In this document: positions 51,531 through 59,080 of the stretch, in pieces
How the letters are laid out: each line of letters starts with the position of its first letter
Position numbering within the stretch: the first letter of the stretch is position 1
Source of the DNA: Streptomyces iranensis
GTDB taxonomy: Bacteria > Actinomycetota > Actinomycetes > Streptomycetales > Streptomycetaceae
Direction of reading: 5' to 3'
Assembly: GCF_017874715.1 (NCBI RefSeq)
Contig: NZ_JAGGLR010000017.1
Location: forward strand, 62,001-126,000
DNA length: 64,000 bases
The notes under the pieces: model-generated
The model's input: only the letters and a program-made list of their open reading frames with translations
The model's database searches: none
What the model was told of the DNA's origin: nothing
Made by a program: the position numbers and the translations under genes

Positions 51531-51731
51531 CTCCCGCGATCCGGGTCGGGTCGGGTCGGACCACCGCGCCCCGCCCCATCCGGCAGACGCCGCCCCGGCC
51601 CCGTACGGCCGCACTCCCAGCCCCGGGCGGCCACGCCCCGTACGGCCGCACCCCCGGCACCAACCGCACCCCCAGCAGCCCCAGCACCCCTTAGCACCCC
51701 TTAGCACCCCCAGCACCAGGAGGACCGCCCC
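51531..51731. other. Intergenic region upstream of the CUT1 importer
   Basis: The stretch contains two copies of CCCCGTACGGCCGCAC (about 51599-51614 and 51636-51651) and a run of CCTTAGCACC-type 10-bp repeats (about 51680-51715), then a CAGGAGGACC ribosome binding site. The direct repeats may be regulator sites. No gene seen. Confidence 0.5.
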
Positions 51732-53114
51732 ATGGCCGAGAGAACCCCACGCCACCCCCGTCGGCGCCTCATAGCCGCGGCGGCGCTCGCCACCGGTGTC
51801 CTGACCGGAGTCGCGGCCTGCTCCCCCGGCCCGAGCGACGGATCGGCCACCGGCGCCAAGACCTCCGGCCCGGTCGCCACCGACCCCGCCAAGGCCGGGA
51901 AGGTCACCCTCACGGTGTGGGACCAGAACACCGACCCGGGTGCCAACGCCTCCACCGAGGCGCTCAACAAGGCGTTCATGGCGAAGTACCCGAACGTCAC
52001 CATCAAGCGCGTCTCCCGGTCCTTCGCCGACCTCAAGACCACCCTGAAACTCGCGCTGTCCTCCGCCAACCCGCCCGACGTCGTCCAGGCCAACCAGGGC
52101 TACCCCGACATGGGCGCCTTCGTGAAGGCCAAGCTGCTGCAGCCGGTGGACCGCTACGCCAAGGCCTACGGCTGGGACACCGCCTTCCCGTCCCAGCTGC
52201 TCGACCTCAACCGCTTCACCCCCGACGGCAAGACCTGGGAGACCGGCAATCTGTACGGCGTCTCGCAGACCGGCGAGATCATCGGCGTCTACTACAACAA
52301 GGCCAAGCTGAAGTCGCTCGGCCTGCCCGTGCCCACCACGCTCACCGGCTTCGAGACCGCCCTGGCCAAGGCCAAGGCCTCGGGTCTGCAGCCCCTTTCC
52401 TACGGCGACGCCGACAAGAGCCCCGGCATCCACGTCTTCGGCGTCATCCAGGCCCTCGCCGCCGGCAAGTCGGAGGTCCGCAAGCTCGTCTTCGACGAGG
52501 GCGACGCCAAGTGGACGGACTCCGGCACCCTCAAGGCCGCGACCACGCTGCGCCGCTGGGCCGACAAGGGGTATCTGGGCTCCGGATTCAACGGCAAGAG
52601 CAAGGACCAGGCCGTCGCCTCCTTCGGCCAGGGGAAGTCCCTGTTCCTCCTGGAGGGCACCTGGCAGTCGGCCGTCCTCGCCCCGAAGATGAAGAAAAAC
52701 GTCGGCTTCACCGCGCTCGGCCCCGCCGCCGGGCAGCCCCCGCTCACCCAGGGCGGCGAGGGCCTCGCGTGGTCCGTGACCTCCAAGTCCAAGCACCCGG
52801 ACGTCGCCGGCGCGTACATCGACTTCCTCGTCAACAAGAACGGCATGAAGGCCGCGGCCACCCACGGCAACCTGCCGGCCCTGCCACCGGCCGACCACAA
52901 GCCGACACCCGGCACCGTCGACGCGGACATCCTCACCCGGTGGAAGGCCGTGAGCGAGAAGGACGGACTGCTTCCCTACCTCGACTACACCACCCCGACC
53001 TTCTACGACACCCTCACCGCCGCCGTCCAGGAGCTGACCGCCGGACATCTCACCCCCAAGGCGTTCACCAGCCGGCTCCAGTCCGACTACTCCTCCTTCC
53101 AGAACAGCAGGTAG
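51732..53114 (+). CDS. Extracellular solute-binding lipoprotein (CUT1 family 1)
   Basis: A 460-residue sugar receptor with an arginine-rich signal and lipobox at Cys30 (LTGVAAC). The family 1 fold shows VTLTVWDQNTDPG, FNGKSKDQAVASFGQGKSLFLLEGTW and GGEGLAWSVTSKSKHPDVAGAYIDFLV. It captures an oligosaccharide for the two permeases downstream. No ATPase gene is present in the locus; streptomycetes commonly use a shared MsiK ATPase for CUT1 systems, so that is the likely partner. Confidence 0.92.
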   Translation: MAERTPRHPRRRLIAAAALATGVLTGVAACSPGPSDGSATGAKTSGPVATDPAKAGKVTLTVWDQNTDPGANASTEALNKAFMAKYPNVTIKRVSRSFADLKTTLKLALSSANPPDVVQANQGYPDMGAFVKAKLLQPVDRYAKAYGWDTAFPSQLLDLNRFTPDGKTWETGNLYGVSQTGEIIGVYYNKAKLKSLGLPVPTTLTGFETALAKAKASGLQPLSYGDADKSPGIHVFGVIQALAAGKSEVRKLVFDEGDAKWTDSGTLKAATTLRRWADKGYLGSGFNGKSKDQAVASFGQGKSLFLLEGTWQSAVLAPKMKKNVGFTALGPAAGQPPLTQGGEGLAWSVTSKSKHPDVAGAYIDFLVNKNGMKAAATHGNLPALPPADHKPTPGTVDADILTRWKAVSEKDGLLPYLDYTTPTFYDTLTAAVQELTAGHLTPKAFTSRLQSDYSSFQNSR

Positions 53115-53125
53115 ACCCCCATCTC

Positions 53126-54076
53126 ATGGCCGCCACCGCACACCGCCCGACGGCACGCAAGCGCCCGGCCGGCGCCCCCACCCGGGAGCCGGTCCGGCGC
53201 CGCGGCCGCGTCATCCAGTGGAAGGGCTACCTCTACGCCCTTCCCGCCCTGCTCGTCCTCACGGTCTTCCTGCTGGTCCCGCTCGGCCAGCTGGTGCAGA
53301 TCTCCCTCTTCCACTGGGACGGGATCTCCGTCTCCACATGGGCGGGGTTCGACAACTACACCGAGATCGCCCGCGACCCGCGGCTGCGCGCGGGCTTCCT
53401 CCACTCCTTCGTCCTGATCCTGTTCTTCTCCGTCATCCCGATCGCGCTCGCCCTGATGCTCGCCGCGGTCACCACGCGGGCCGGCCGGCTGCGCGGCGTC
53501 TCCGTCTTCCGCGCGCTGATCTTCCTGCCGCAGGTGGTCGCCATGGTCGTGACCGCCACCGCCTGGACGGCGATCTACGCTCCCGACGGCGTGCTCAACA
53601 CCGCGCTGCGCGCCATCGGTCTTGAGGCGGTCGCCCGCCCCTGGCTCGGCGACTTCTCCACCGCCCTGCCCGCCGTCGGACTCATCGGCACCTGGCTGGA
53701 GATCGGCCTGTGCCTGGTGCTGTTCATCGCCGGTATCGGACAGATCCCGGCGGAGCTGTACGAGGCGGCGAAGCTGGACGGGGCAGGCGCGGTGCGGGAG
53801 TTCTTCGCCGTCACCCTGCCCGGACTGCGCGGACAGATCACCGTCGCGCTCACCCTCACCGTGATCGCCGCCCTGCGCACCTTCGACCTGGTGTACGTCG
53901 CCACCCACGGCGGTCCGGGCAACGCCACCAGCCTGCCCGCCTACGAGGTCTACAACCGGGCCTTCGGCACCGGCCAGGTCGGCTCGGCCTGCGCCATCGC
54001 CGTCACCCTGACCGTGGTGATCCTCCTTCTCACCTTCCTGATCACCAAGGTCCAGCCACAGGAGGACGAGACGTGA
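53126..54076 (+). CDS. Sugar ABC transporter permease 1 (CUT1, MalF-like)
   Basis: A 316-residue permease with an Arg-rich cytoplasmic start and six membrane segments; the EAA loop is YEAAKLDGAGAVREFFAVTLP. ALPALLVLTVFLLVPLGQLVQISLFHWDG-type start is typical of MalF-like subunits. It pairs with the next gene, which it overlaps by 4 bp (GTGA). Function is transport of the oligosaccharide delivered by the lipoprotein encoded 11 bp upstream. Confidence 0.93.
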   Translation: MAATAHRPTARKRPAGAPTREPVRRRGRVIQWKGYLYALPALLVLTVFLLVPLGQLVQISLFHWDGISVSTWAGFDNYTEIARDPRLRAGFLHSFVLILFFSVIPIALALMLAAVTTRAGRLRGVSVFRALIFLPQVVAMVVTATAWTAIYAPDGVLNTALRAIGLEAVARPWLGDFSTALPAVGLIGTWLEIGLCLVLFIAGIGQIPAELYEAAKLDGAGAVREFFAVTLPGLRGQITVALTLTVIAALRTFDLVYVATHGGPGNATSLPAYEVYNRAFGTGQVGSACAIAVTLTVVILLLTFLITKVQPQEDET

Positions 54077-54894
54077 TCTCCGGCCGCGAACGAGCGCTCA
54101 ACTACGCCATCCTCACCCTCTTCGCCGCGCTGGCCCTGCTGCCGCTGATCGGCGTGGTGTCGTCCGCGCTGACCCCCGCCGCGGAGTCCGGGCCCTCCTT
54201 CACCTGGCCTCACCACCTGGACCTCGGCAACTTCTCCACCGCCTGGCGCCAGGGCCACTTCGCCACCTATCTGACCTCCAGCCTGCTGGTCGCGGTCTCG
54301 GTGGTGCTCCTGACCGCCGTCCTGGCGATCCTGGCGGGCTTCTCCTTCGCGCACTTCGACTACCCCGGCCGATCAGCCCTCTTCTACGTCACCCTCATCG
54401 GGCTGATGGTGCCGCCCGAGGCCTTCGTCATCCCGCTCTACTTCAATCTGCGCGACACCGGACTCACCGACTCCTACTGGTCGCTGATCCTCCCGCAAAC
54501 CGCCCAGTCCCTCGCCTTCGGCGTCTTCTGGATGCGCAACTTCTTCCGCTCGGTGCCGGTCAGCGTCATCGAGGCGGCGCGCCTGGACGGGGCGTCCGAC
54601 TGGCGGCTGCTGTGGCGGATCCTGGTGCCCACCAGCCGTCCGGCGCTGCTGACGATGGCGATGCTGGTGTTCATGTGGACCTGGAACGAGTTCCTGCTCC
54701 CGCTGGTCATGATCACCGACGAGAGCAAGCGCACCGCGCCGCTCGGCCTGGCCTTCTTCCAGAGCGAGCACACCACCCAGTACTCCGTACTGGCGGCCGC
54801 GTCCATCATCGTCGCCCTGCCGGTCGTCGCCTCGTATGTCTTCCTGCAGCGGCACTTCATCTCCGGCATGCTCTCCGGCGCGGTGAAGGGCTGA
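54073..54894 (+). CDS. Sugar ABC transporter permease 2 (CUT1, MalG-like)
   Basis: A 273-residue permease with six membrane segments and the EAA loop IEAARLDGASDWRLLWRILVP. The FLQRHFISGMLSGAVKG end is the standard MalG-type C-terminus. Start GTG at 54073 overlaps the previous stop. It completes the membrane channel. A very strong palindromic terminator follows within 20 bp. Confidence 0.93.
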   Translation: MISGRERALNYAILTLFAALALLPLIGVVSSALTPAAESGPSFTWPHHLDLGNFSTAWRQGHFATYLTSSLLVAVSVVLLTAVLAILAGFSFAHFDYPGRSALFYVTLIGLMVPPEAFVIPLYFNLRDTGLTDSYWSLILPQTAQSLAFGVFWMRNFFRSVPVSVIEAARLDGASDWRLLWRILVPTSRPALLTMAMLVFMWTWNEFLLPLVMITDESKRTAPLGLAFFQSEHTTQYSVLAAASIIVALPVVASYVFLQRHFISGMLSGAVKG

Positions 54895-54913
54895 CCAAAC
54901 CGTTCAACCGAAC

Positions 54914-54949
54914 GCGAGAAGGGGGCCGCCGCGGCGGCCCCCTTCTCGC
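54914..54949. terminator. 36-bp perfect palindrome terminator
   Basis: Arms of 17 bp (GCGAGAAGGGGGCCGCC and its complement) around a central GC give a fully palindromic 36-bp hairpin after the ABC operon. Confidence 0.95.
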
Positions 54950-54959
54950 ACCCGGAGCG

Positions 54960-55259
54960 CCCCTGCCAAGGGTCGGCTGCTCGGCCTCGGTCGGCGTCGA
55001 AGAGTCCAAGCCGAAACTGTCCGCGGACAAGCTGGCCACCGTAGTCGCCGAAAAGCTCGCCGCGACAACGGGCCGGCCGAAGCCGGACATCGCCTGCCCC
55101 GAGGACCTCGTCGGCAAGGTCGGTACCACCACCCGGTGCAAGCTCACGGCGGACGACGGCAGCACCCTGGGCGTATCGGTCACGGTGACCTCTGTCGACG
55201 GAGACCAGATCAACTTCGACGTCAAGGCCGACGACACCGCTTCCCCGGCTGCGAACTGA
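54960..55259 (+). pseudogene. DUF4333 lipoprotein remnant lacking a start
   Basis: The frame encodes RVGCSASVGVEESKPKLSADK followed by a DUF4333-like domain with conserved Cys in DIACPEDLVGKVG and TTTRCKLTADDGS, ending at 55259. The lipobox Cys context (GCSASVG) survives, but there is no ATG, GTG or TTG in frame at the proper place: upstream is only the ABC operon terminator. The hydrophobic part of the signal peptide is missing, so the gene seems to have been fused to the terminator by a deletion. Translation from CTG at 54963 is conceivable but would not yield an exported protein. Confidence 0.7.
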
Positions 55260-55285
55260 GGGCCGCCGGGCCTTCTGTGCGCGCG

Positions 55286-55729
55286 TCAGCCGGCCGGAAA
55301 GCGAGCCACCCAACGCCGCTGCCACGGCGTTTCGACGGCCCGGTGGTGATGGTGGGTGCGCGCCCAGGTGACAGCGTCGGCGGGGGCCGCCCCCGCCAGG
55401 ACGGCCAGGCAGGCTATGACGGTCCCGGTCCGGCCGACTCCGCCCCCGCAGGCGACCTCCACGGGCGTGCCCGCCCGCGCCCGCTGGTGCAGTGCGCGGA
55501 TCTGCCGTACGGCCAGGTCGCGGTCACGGGGCAGCAGAAAATCGGGCCACTCGACCCACACGCGCTCCCACCCCAACTCCCCGTCATGCCGCCGGCGCAA
55601 CCGAGCGGACCCCAGATACAGCCCGAACCCGGGCAGCGGCCCCTCCGGCCGCGGATTCCGCAGACCGCGCCCCCGGACCCATGAACCGTCCGGCAGCCGC
55701 AGGGCACCCGCCAGCGGTGCGTCACTCAT
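55286..55729 (-). CDS. Protein-tyrosine/dual-specificity phosphatase family protein
   Basis: A 147-residue phosphatase with the CX5R signature VACGGGVGRTGT (Cys94, Arg100) and a candidate general acid Asp63 in WPDFLLP. The usual His before Cys is replaced by Ala (VAC instead of HC), which would raise the Cys pKa and may lower activity. There is no signal, so it is cytoplasmic. It is divergent from the lipoprotein gene at 55858 and lies 27 bp from the DUF4333 remnant, which it converges with. Confidence 0.85.
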   Translation of the reverse strand: MSDAPLAGALRLPDGSWVRGRGLRNPRPEGPLPGFGLYLGSARLRRRHDGELGWERVWVEWPDFLLPRDRDLAVRQIRALHQRARAGTPVEVACGGGVGRTGTVIACLAVLAGAAPADAVTWARTHHHHRAVETPWQRRWVARFPAG

Positions 55730-55857
55730 CGGGCCCCCGCCTCCGATCCGAAGCGCCCGACCGCTGTCGGCACGGCGCCAATGTCCTTACGCATACGTTC
55801 ACTCTGGCCGCGCTTCGCGCTTTCCGCAAAGGGCTTGAGTCGTGTGAGGATGTGGCG

Positions 55858-57015
55858 ATGGTGTGGCTGGGGAAACGCGGGAGGCGGACGGCCGGACTCA
55901 TGGCCGCGGCGAATGTGACGCTGGCGCTGGCGCTGACCGCCTGCGGCCCGGGTGGCTCCGGCGACGGGGACTCCGGGGACGGGGACTCCGGGGGCCGTGA
56001 GGCGAAGTACAGACGCGTCATCGAAGACCCTCACCCGCGCCCCGCCGATGTCATCGAGGCGGCCGGGGCACCCACCGGCGTGGCCCGCGCGAGCGACGGC
56101 TCGCTGCTCCTGGCGTACGAGGCCGACAACGTCGAGGACGACGAGGGGCCGGCCGCCACCGCCTGGCGCATCGTCGACCCCGACGGCCATACGGTCGCCG
56201 AGCACGCGGAACACGCGGACGCGGAGGCGGCGCCGCCCGCGTTCAAGGGGGTGCGCGGGGGCTTCGTGCGGGTGCCGCCGGGCGAGGGGGCCGAGGGAGC
56301 GTACGCCCTCGACGTACACGGCAAGCCGCACAAGGCCGTCATCACCGAGACCCCGTCGCGCACCCGCCCCGGCGATCTCCTGCTCGCCGAGCTGGAGCCG
56401 ACCCTCATCTACCGCCCCGCCACCCGCACCGTGGCGCCCCCGGCCGGAGTGCCGGACTCCGCCATCCGCTTCGCCGTCGACGAACGGGGCACGGTCTGGA
56501 GCCTGGACCAGCCCCTGACCGAAGACCCCAACCGCGTCGTATGGCAGCGCGACGGTCACACCCTTGGCTCCAGAGCCGTCCCGAAGCCGTACACGGGGGG
56601 CATCCTCGCCGCGCGGGGCGGCACCGCGGCGCTGTCCCTCATCCGGGGCGAGCGCGTGCGCGGCCTGTTGCTGACGACGGACGGCGGCGAACACTGGCGG
56701 ACGGTCCTCGCCGGCGGAATTCCCTGGAGGGCCCTGGAGCACGACCCGGAGTCGCTGGTCCTGGAGTCGCTTGCGGACGGGCGGCTGCTCGTCGGCGAGG
56801 AAGGCGGCCGCTACTGGCTCGCCGACGACCGCGCCAACAACGCCTTCCACGAATTGAAGACACCGGCGAGATTCACGTCGTTGACCGTCGACGGCACGAC
56901 GCTCTACGGCATCGCGGACGCGACGACGGCGACGTACGGCCTGGTGAAGGGCGAAGGGCTATGGATCTCTCGCGACGGTGGACGCGAGTGGCACCGCCAC
57001 GAGCGGCGCGGATAG
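55858..57015 (+). CDS. Hypothetical lipoprotein, possible beta-propeller
   Basis: A 385-residue exported protein: signal with lipobox LALALTAC, a Gly/Asp/Ser linker (GGSGDGDSGDGDSGG), and a repetitive beta-rich domain. Segments such as GVARASDGSLLLAYEAD, IRFAVDERGTVWSLDQ, LLTTDGGEHWRTVLAGG and LWISRDGGREWHRH carry Asp-box/BNR-like (S/T-x-D-x-G-x-x-W) motifs, so a propeller is likely. No enzymatic residues are obvious. ATG at 55858 and GTG at 55861 are equally placed behind GTGAGGATG. The downstream hairpin lies in the direct repeat at 57032. Confidence 0.75.
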   Translation: MVWLGKRGRRTAGLMAAANVTLALALTACGPGGSGDGDSGDGDSGGREAKYRRVIEDPHPRPADVIEAAGAPTGVARASDGSLLLAYEADNVEDDEGPAATAWRIVDPDGHTVAEHAEHADAEAAPPAFKGVRGGFVRVPPGEGAEGAYALDVHGKPHKAVITETPSRTRPGDLLLAELEPTLIYRPATRTVAPPAGVPDSAIRFAVDERGTVWSLDQPLTEDPNRVVWQRDGHTLGSRAVPKPYTGGILAARGGTAALSLIRGERVRGLLLTTDGGEHWRTVLAGGIPWRALEHDPESLVLESLADGRLLVGEEGGRYWLADDRANNAFHELKTPARFTSLTVDGTTLYGIADATTATYGLVKGEGLWISRDGGREWHRHERRG

Positions 57016-57031
57016 CGGCGGAGACGGGTCC

Positions 57032-57087
57032 CTGGACCCTGGTCCGAACGGATGAACGGGACCCCCGCGTCAGCGCGGCGACTCCCG
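57032..57087. repeat. Left copy of ~57-bp direct repeat with hairpin
   Basis: It starts CTGGACCCTGGTCCGAACGG and ends GCGCGGCGACTCCCG. The 3' half folds into a hairpin (CGGGA...GCGCGGCGACTCCCG). The right copy at 57964-58020 differs at about six positions plus one indel. The pair brackets the XRE/DUF2975 operon. This copy is 3' of that operon on its strand and could terminate it. Confidence 0.9.
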
Positions 57088-57140
57088 TTCCTCCGGCCGG
57101 GCCGGTGGTGCCAGGCGTTTTCACGCCCGCCCGGGGGACA

Positions 57141-57362
57141 TCATTCGCCCGCGGCGTCCTCGGTCTCCCAGCGCAGCAGGTCGCCCGGCTGGCACTTGAG
57201 CACCTCGCAGAGCGCGGCGAGCGTTGCGAAACGCACCGCCTTGGCGCGACCGTTCTTGAGTACCGCCAGGTTGGCAGGCGTGATCCCCACGCGGTCCGCG
57301 AGGTCGCCCACGGACATCTTCCGCCTGGCCAGCATCACGTCGATGTCGACGACGATCGGCAT
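57141..57362 (-). CDS. Small XRE-family (YozG-like) transcriptional regulator
   Basis: A 73-residue single-domain helix-turn-helix protein: MPIVVDIDVMLARRKMSVGD, then the HTH DLADRVGITPANLAVLKNGR and VRFATLAALCEVLKCQPGDLL. This compact Cro/C1 type (YozG-like) is often paired with a DUF2975 membrane protein, as here. The start ATG overlaps the stop of the membrane protein gene by one base (TGATG), giving coupled translation. Two matched operators lie upstream of the operon, suggesting autoregulation. Confidence 0.92.
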   Translation of the reverse strand: MPIVVDIDVMLARRKMSVGDLADRVGITPANLAVLKNGRAKAVRFATLAALCEVLKCQPGDLLRWETEDAAGE

Positions 57363-57853
57363 CAGATCACCTCGTCCAACTCGGCCTGCATCTGTGCCGC
57401 TTCGACGTCGCGCGCGACGGCCTGGGCGAGCAGCATCCGCAGCACGAGCACGATGAGCGCGACCCCCAGAATGGCCACGCCGACCCCGCCCATGATGACG
57501 GTGACGCCCGGGTCGTCCCGCTGGCCCGGCGCGTTGATGGCCGTGACCGCGAACCACAGGAGGGCAGCCGCCACGATCGCGCCGATCACGGCGTCCACGT
57601 ACCGGAAGGCGGCATGGGAGAACACGGTTCCGCGTCGCACCATCGTCACCAGTCGCCATACGCTGACCAGGGCGATCTGGGCCGAGCCCATGCCCAGGAT
57701 CGTGATCAGGCGCAGCGGGGTCAGCGGAAGCGACCCGTCCTCCGGATCGCTCCCGCTGACCAACACCCACACCATCAATGCCTGCACGAACACGGTGCCG
57801 GCGAGCACCGCCACGAGCACGGCGCGAAGCGCACGCACTGCCAGCTGTCCCAT
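57362..57853 (-). CDS. DUF2975 membrane protein
   Basis: A 163-residue protein with four membrane segments (ALRAVLVAVLAGTVFVQALM; ITILGMGSAQIALVSVW; YVDAVIGAIVAAALLWFAV; VGVAILGVALIVLVLRMLL) and a short charged cytoplasmic tail, fitting DUF2975. Such proteins are paired with YozG-like regulators in many actinobacteria and firmicutes; the function is not known, though a membrane sensor that controls its regulator is a fair hypothesis. Start ATG at 57853, with a GGATGGGGC upstream that overlaps the first operator. Confidence 0.9.
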   Translation of the reverse strand: MGQLAVRALRAVLVAVLAGTVFVQALMVWVLVSGSDPEDGSLPLTPLRLITILGMGSAQIALVSVWRLVTMVRRGTVFSHAAFRYVDAVIGAIVAAALLWFAVTAINAPGQRDDPGVTVIMGGVGVAILGVALIVLVLRMLLAQAVARDVEAAQMQAELDEVI

Positions 57854-57864
57854 GCCCCATCCTT

Positions 57865-57903
57865 CCATCGAGTTGCGATGGGAATCTATCGAGTATCGAT
57901 AGA
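57865..57903. promoter_or_regulatory. Tandem matched operators upstream of DUF2975/XRE operon
   Basis: CCATCGAGTTGCGATGG (57865-57881) and CTATCGAGTATCGATAG (57886-57902) are two 17-bp inverted repeats with the shared pattern C-Y-ATCGAGT-W-K-CGAT-R-G. Their centres are 21 bp apart, two helical turns, on the same face. The second extends to perfect 8-bp arms around GTA. Confidence 0.85.
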
Positions 57904-57963
57904 CGAAGCAAGGGCTGGGACCACGCCCGCGGTTTGCGTCGGGGCCGGCCCCCTGTGCGTCCA

Positions 57964-58020
57964 CTGGACCTTGGCCTGAACGAATGAACGGGAGCCGCCG
58001 CGTCAGCGCGGCGACTCCCG
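57964..58020. repeat. Right copy of ~57-bp direct repeat with hairpin
   Basis: It starts CTGGACCTTGGCCTGAACGA and ends GCGCGGCGACTCCCG, matching the copy at 57032-57087 in the same orientation. Its hairpin arms are more perfect here (CGGGAGCCGCCGCG against CGCGGCGACTCCCG, one mismatch). Confidence 0.9.
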
Positions 58021-58038
58021 ATTTCATGTCTTCGCAGG

Positions 58039-59007
58039 TCAGGATGGAATCTGCCCGCGTAGTGCCCTGGTGGGGCGGGTGGGACTCGAACCTATCCCGG
58101 TGACGCGTCTCACCTGCGATTTTCTTGGCGAAGCGGGAATTTCACCCTGTTTCCGTCCGGCTGCATCCCGCTCGATCCGGCTCCAGCGGCTGCGGTGCAG
58201 CGTTCGCTGCACCGCAGCCGCTGTGACGCAAAGCCGATTGACTGATCCCCACACGGTCCACGACTCACCTCGGCCGGCACACAGCGAACCCCCTTCTCCG
58301 ACGCGTGGGGAACGCCCATCCGACTCACCGCCGCCCGCGCCGAGGGGACAACTTGTCACCCTCGGTGACGGCGACGACCTGCGTCTCCCAACAGGCGGAG
58401 ACAGACGGAGCGTCAACCGGTCGCGGGCGGAACGGCAGGCCAGGAACATCGCCACGACCTCCTCGTCGCTGGCGCGATCGATGTCCGTCTCCGGCTCCTG
58501 GACCCGGTGGCGAGCACGCAACCGCAACCGCATGCCATCGCTCTCGCCCTGGGCCGCCTCGGGCAGATCGCGGGTGTCGCCGACCTCGTAGATCTGCTCC
58601 AGCACCCAGGCCGGTACCAGCTTGTTCGTCACGGCGTAGAGCAGGAACATCCGCACCGCGGTCAGGACCTTGTTGACCCGGATCTCGCCCCGGATGGGCT
58701 TCGACCCCGGCCCCGGCACGACGACCGGGGCGTCGCCGCCGCGGCCCGGTGTCCACTTCAGCCAGAGCATGAACAGCCCCATCTCCCGGGCCGCGGTCCT
58801 CCAGTCCCTCCCCGTAGCCAGGCACCAGCGCAGAAACAGCGCCACTCCCTCGGCGTACGCCTTAGTTGTCGTCTCTGCCCGCCCCCTCGCCAGCCGGATC
58901 TGCCGCAGGAACCGATCGGCTTCCTTGACCACCTCGAAGTCGTCGTCGACCACCGTCCAGTACCGGGTACCCGACGGCAGCACGACACGAAAAGCCCGTA
59001 CTTTCAC
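58039..59007 (-). pseudogene. Degenerate tyrosine recombinase/integrase
   Basis: The N-terminal 190 residues look like a phage-type integrase: VRAFRVVLPSGTRYWTVVDD, the SAM-like domain (ADRFLRQIRLARGRAETTTKAYAEG, FLRWCLATGRDW) and the beginning of the catalytic domain (IDRASDEEVVAMFLACRSARDRL). Just where the first catalytic Arg (LRRGE) is expected, about 58410, homology stops and the frame continues into unrelated sequence; the R-H-R-Y residues are absent. It is therefore 3' truncated and inactive. A tRNA-end-like site lies in the same frame at 58068, consistent with a decayed integrative element. Confidence 0.8.
58068..58092 (-). other. tRNA 3'-end-like sequence, probable integrase attachment site
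   Basis: On the minus strand GGTTCGAGTCCC is followed by ACCCGCCCCACCA: a T-loop, 3' half of a T-stem and an acceptor end with CCA. The upstream half of the T-stem does not pair fully and no D- or anticodon-arm is seen, so it is not an intact tRNA. Its position beside an integrase remnant suits an attL/attR core. Confidence 0.65.
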
Positions 59008-59080
59008 TCTGCCTCCACGGCTTGATCGCAACGATCTGCCGCAGAGCCACACCCCCTGAGACCTGTTGCAGTAGGACCCT

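Noticed and set aside
57141..57853. Toxin-antitoxin pair
   Set aside because: The membrane protein has four spans and matches DUF2975, and the order and size fit sensor/regulator pairs rather than known toxin-antitoxin modules.
58060..58160. Intact tRNA gene on the minus strand
   Set aside because: Only the T-loop and acceptor 3' strand are recognisable; the opposing T-stem strand mismatches and no anticodon or D arm or 5' acceptor strand was found.
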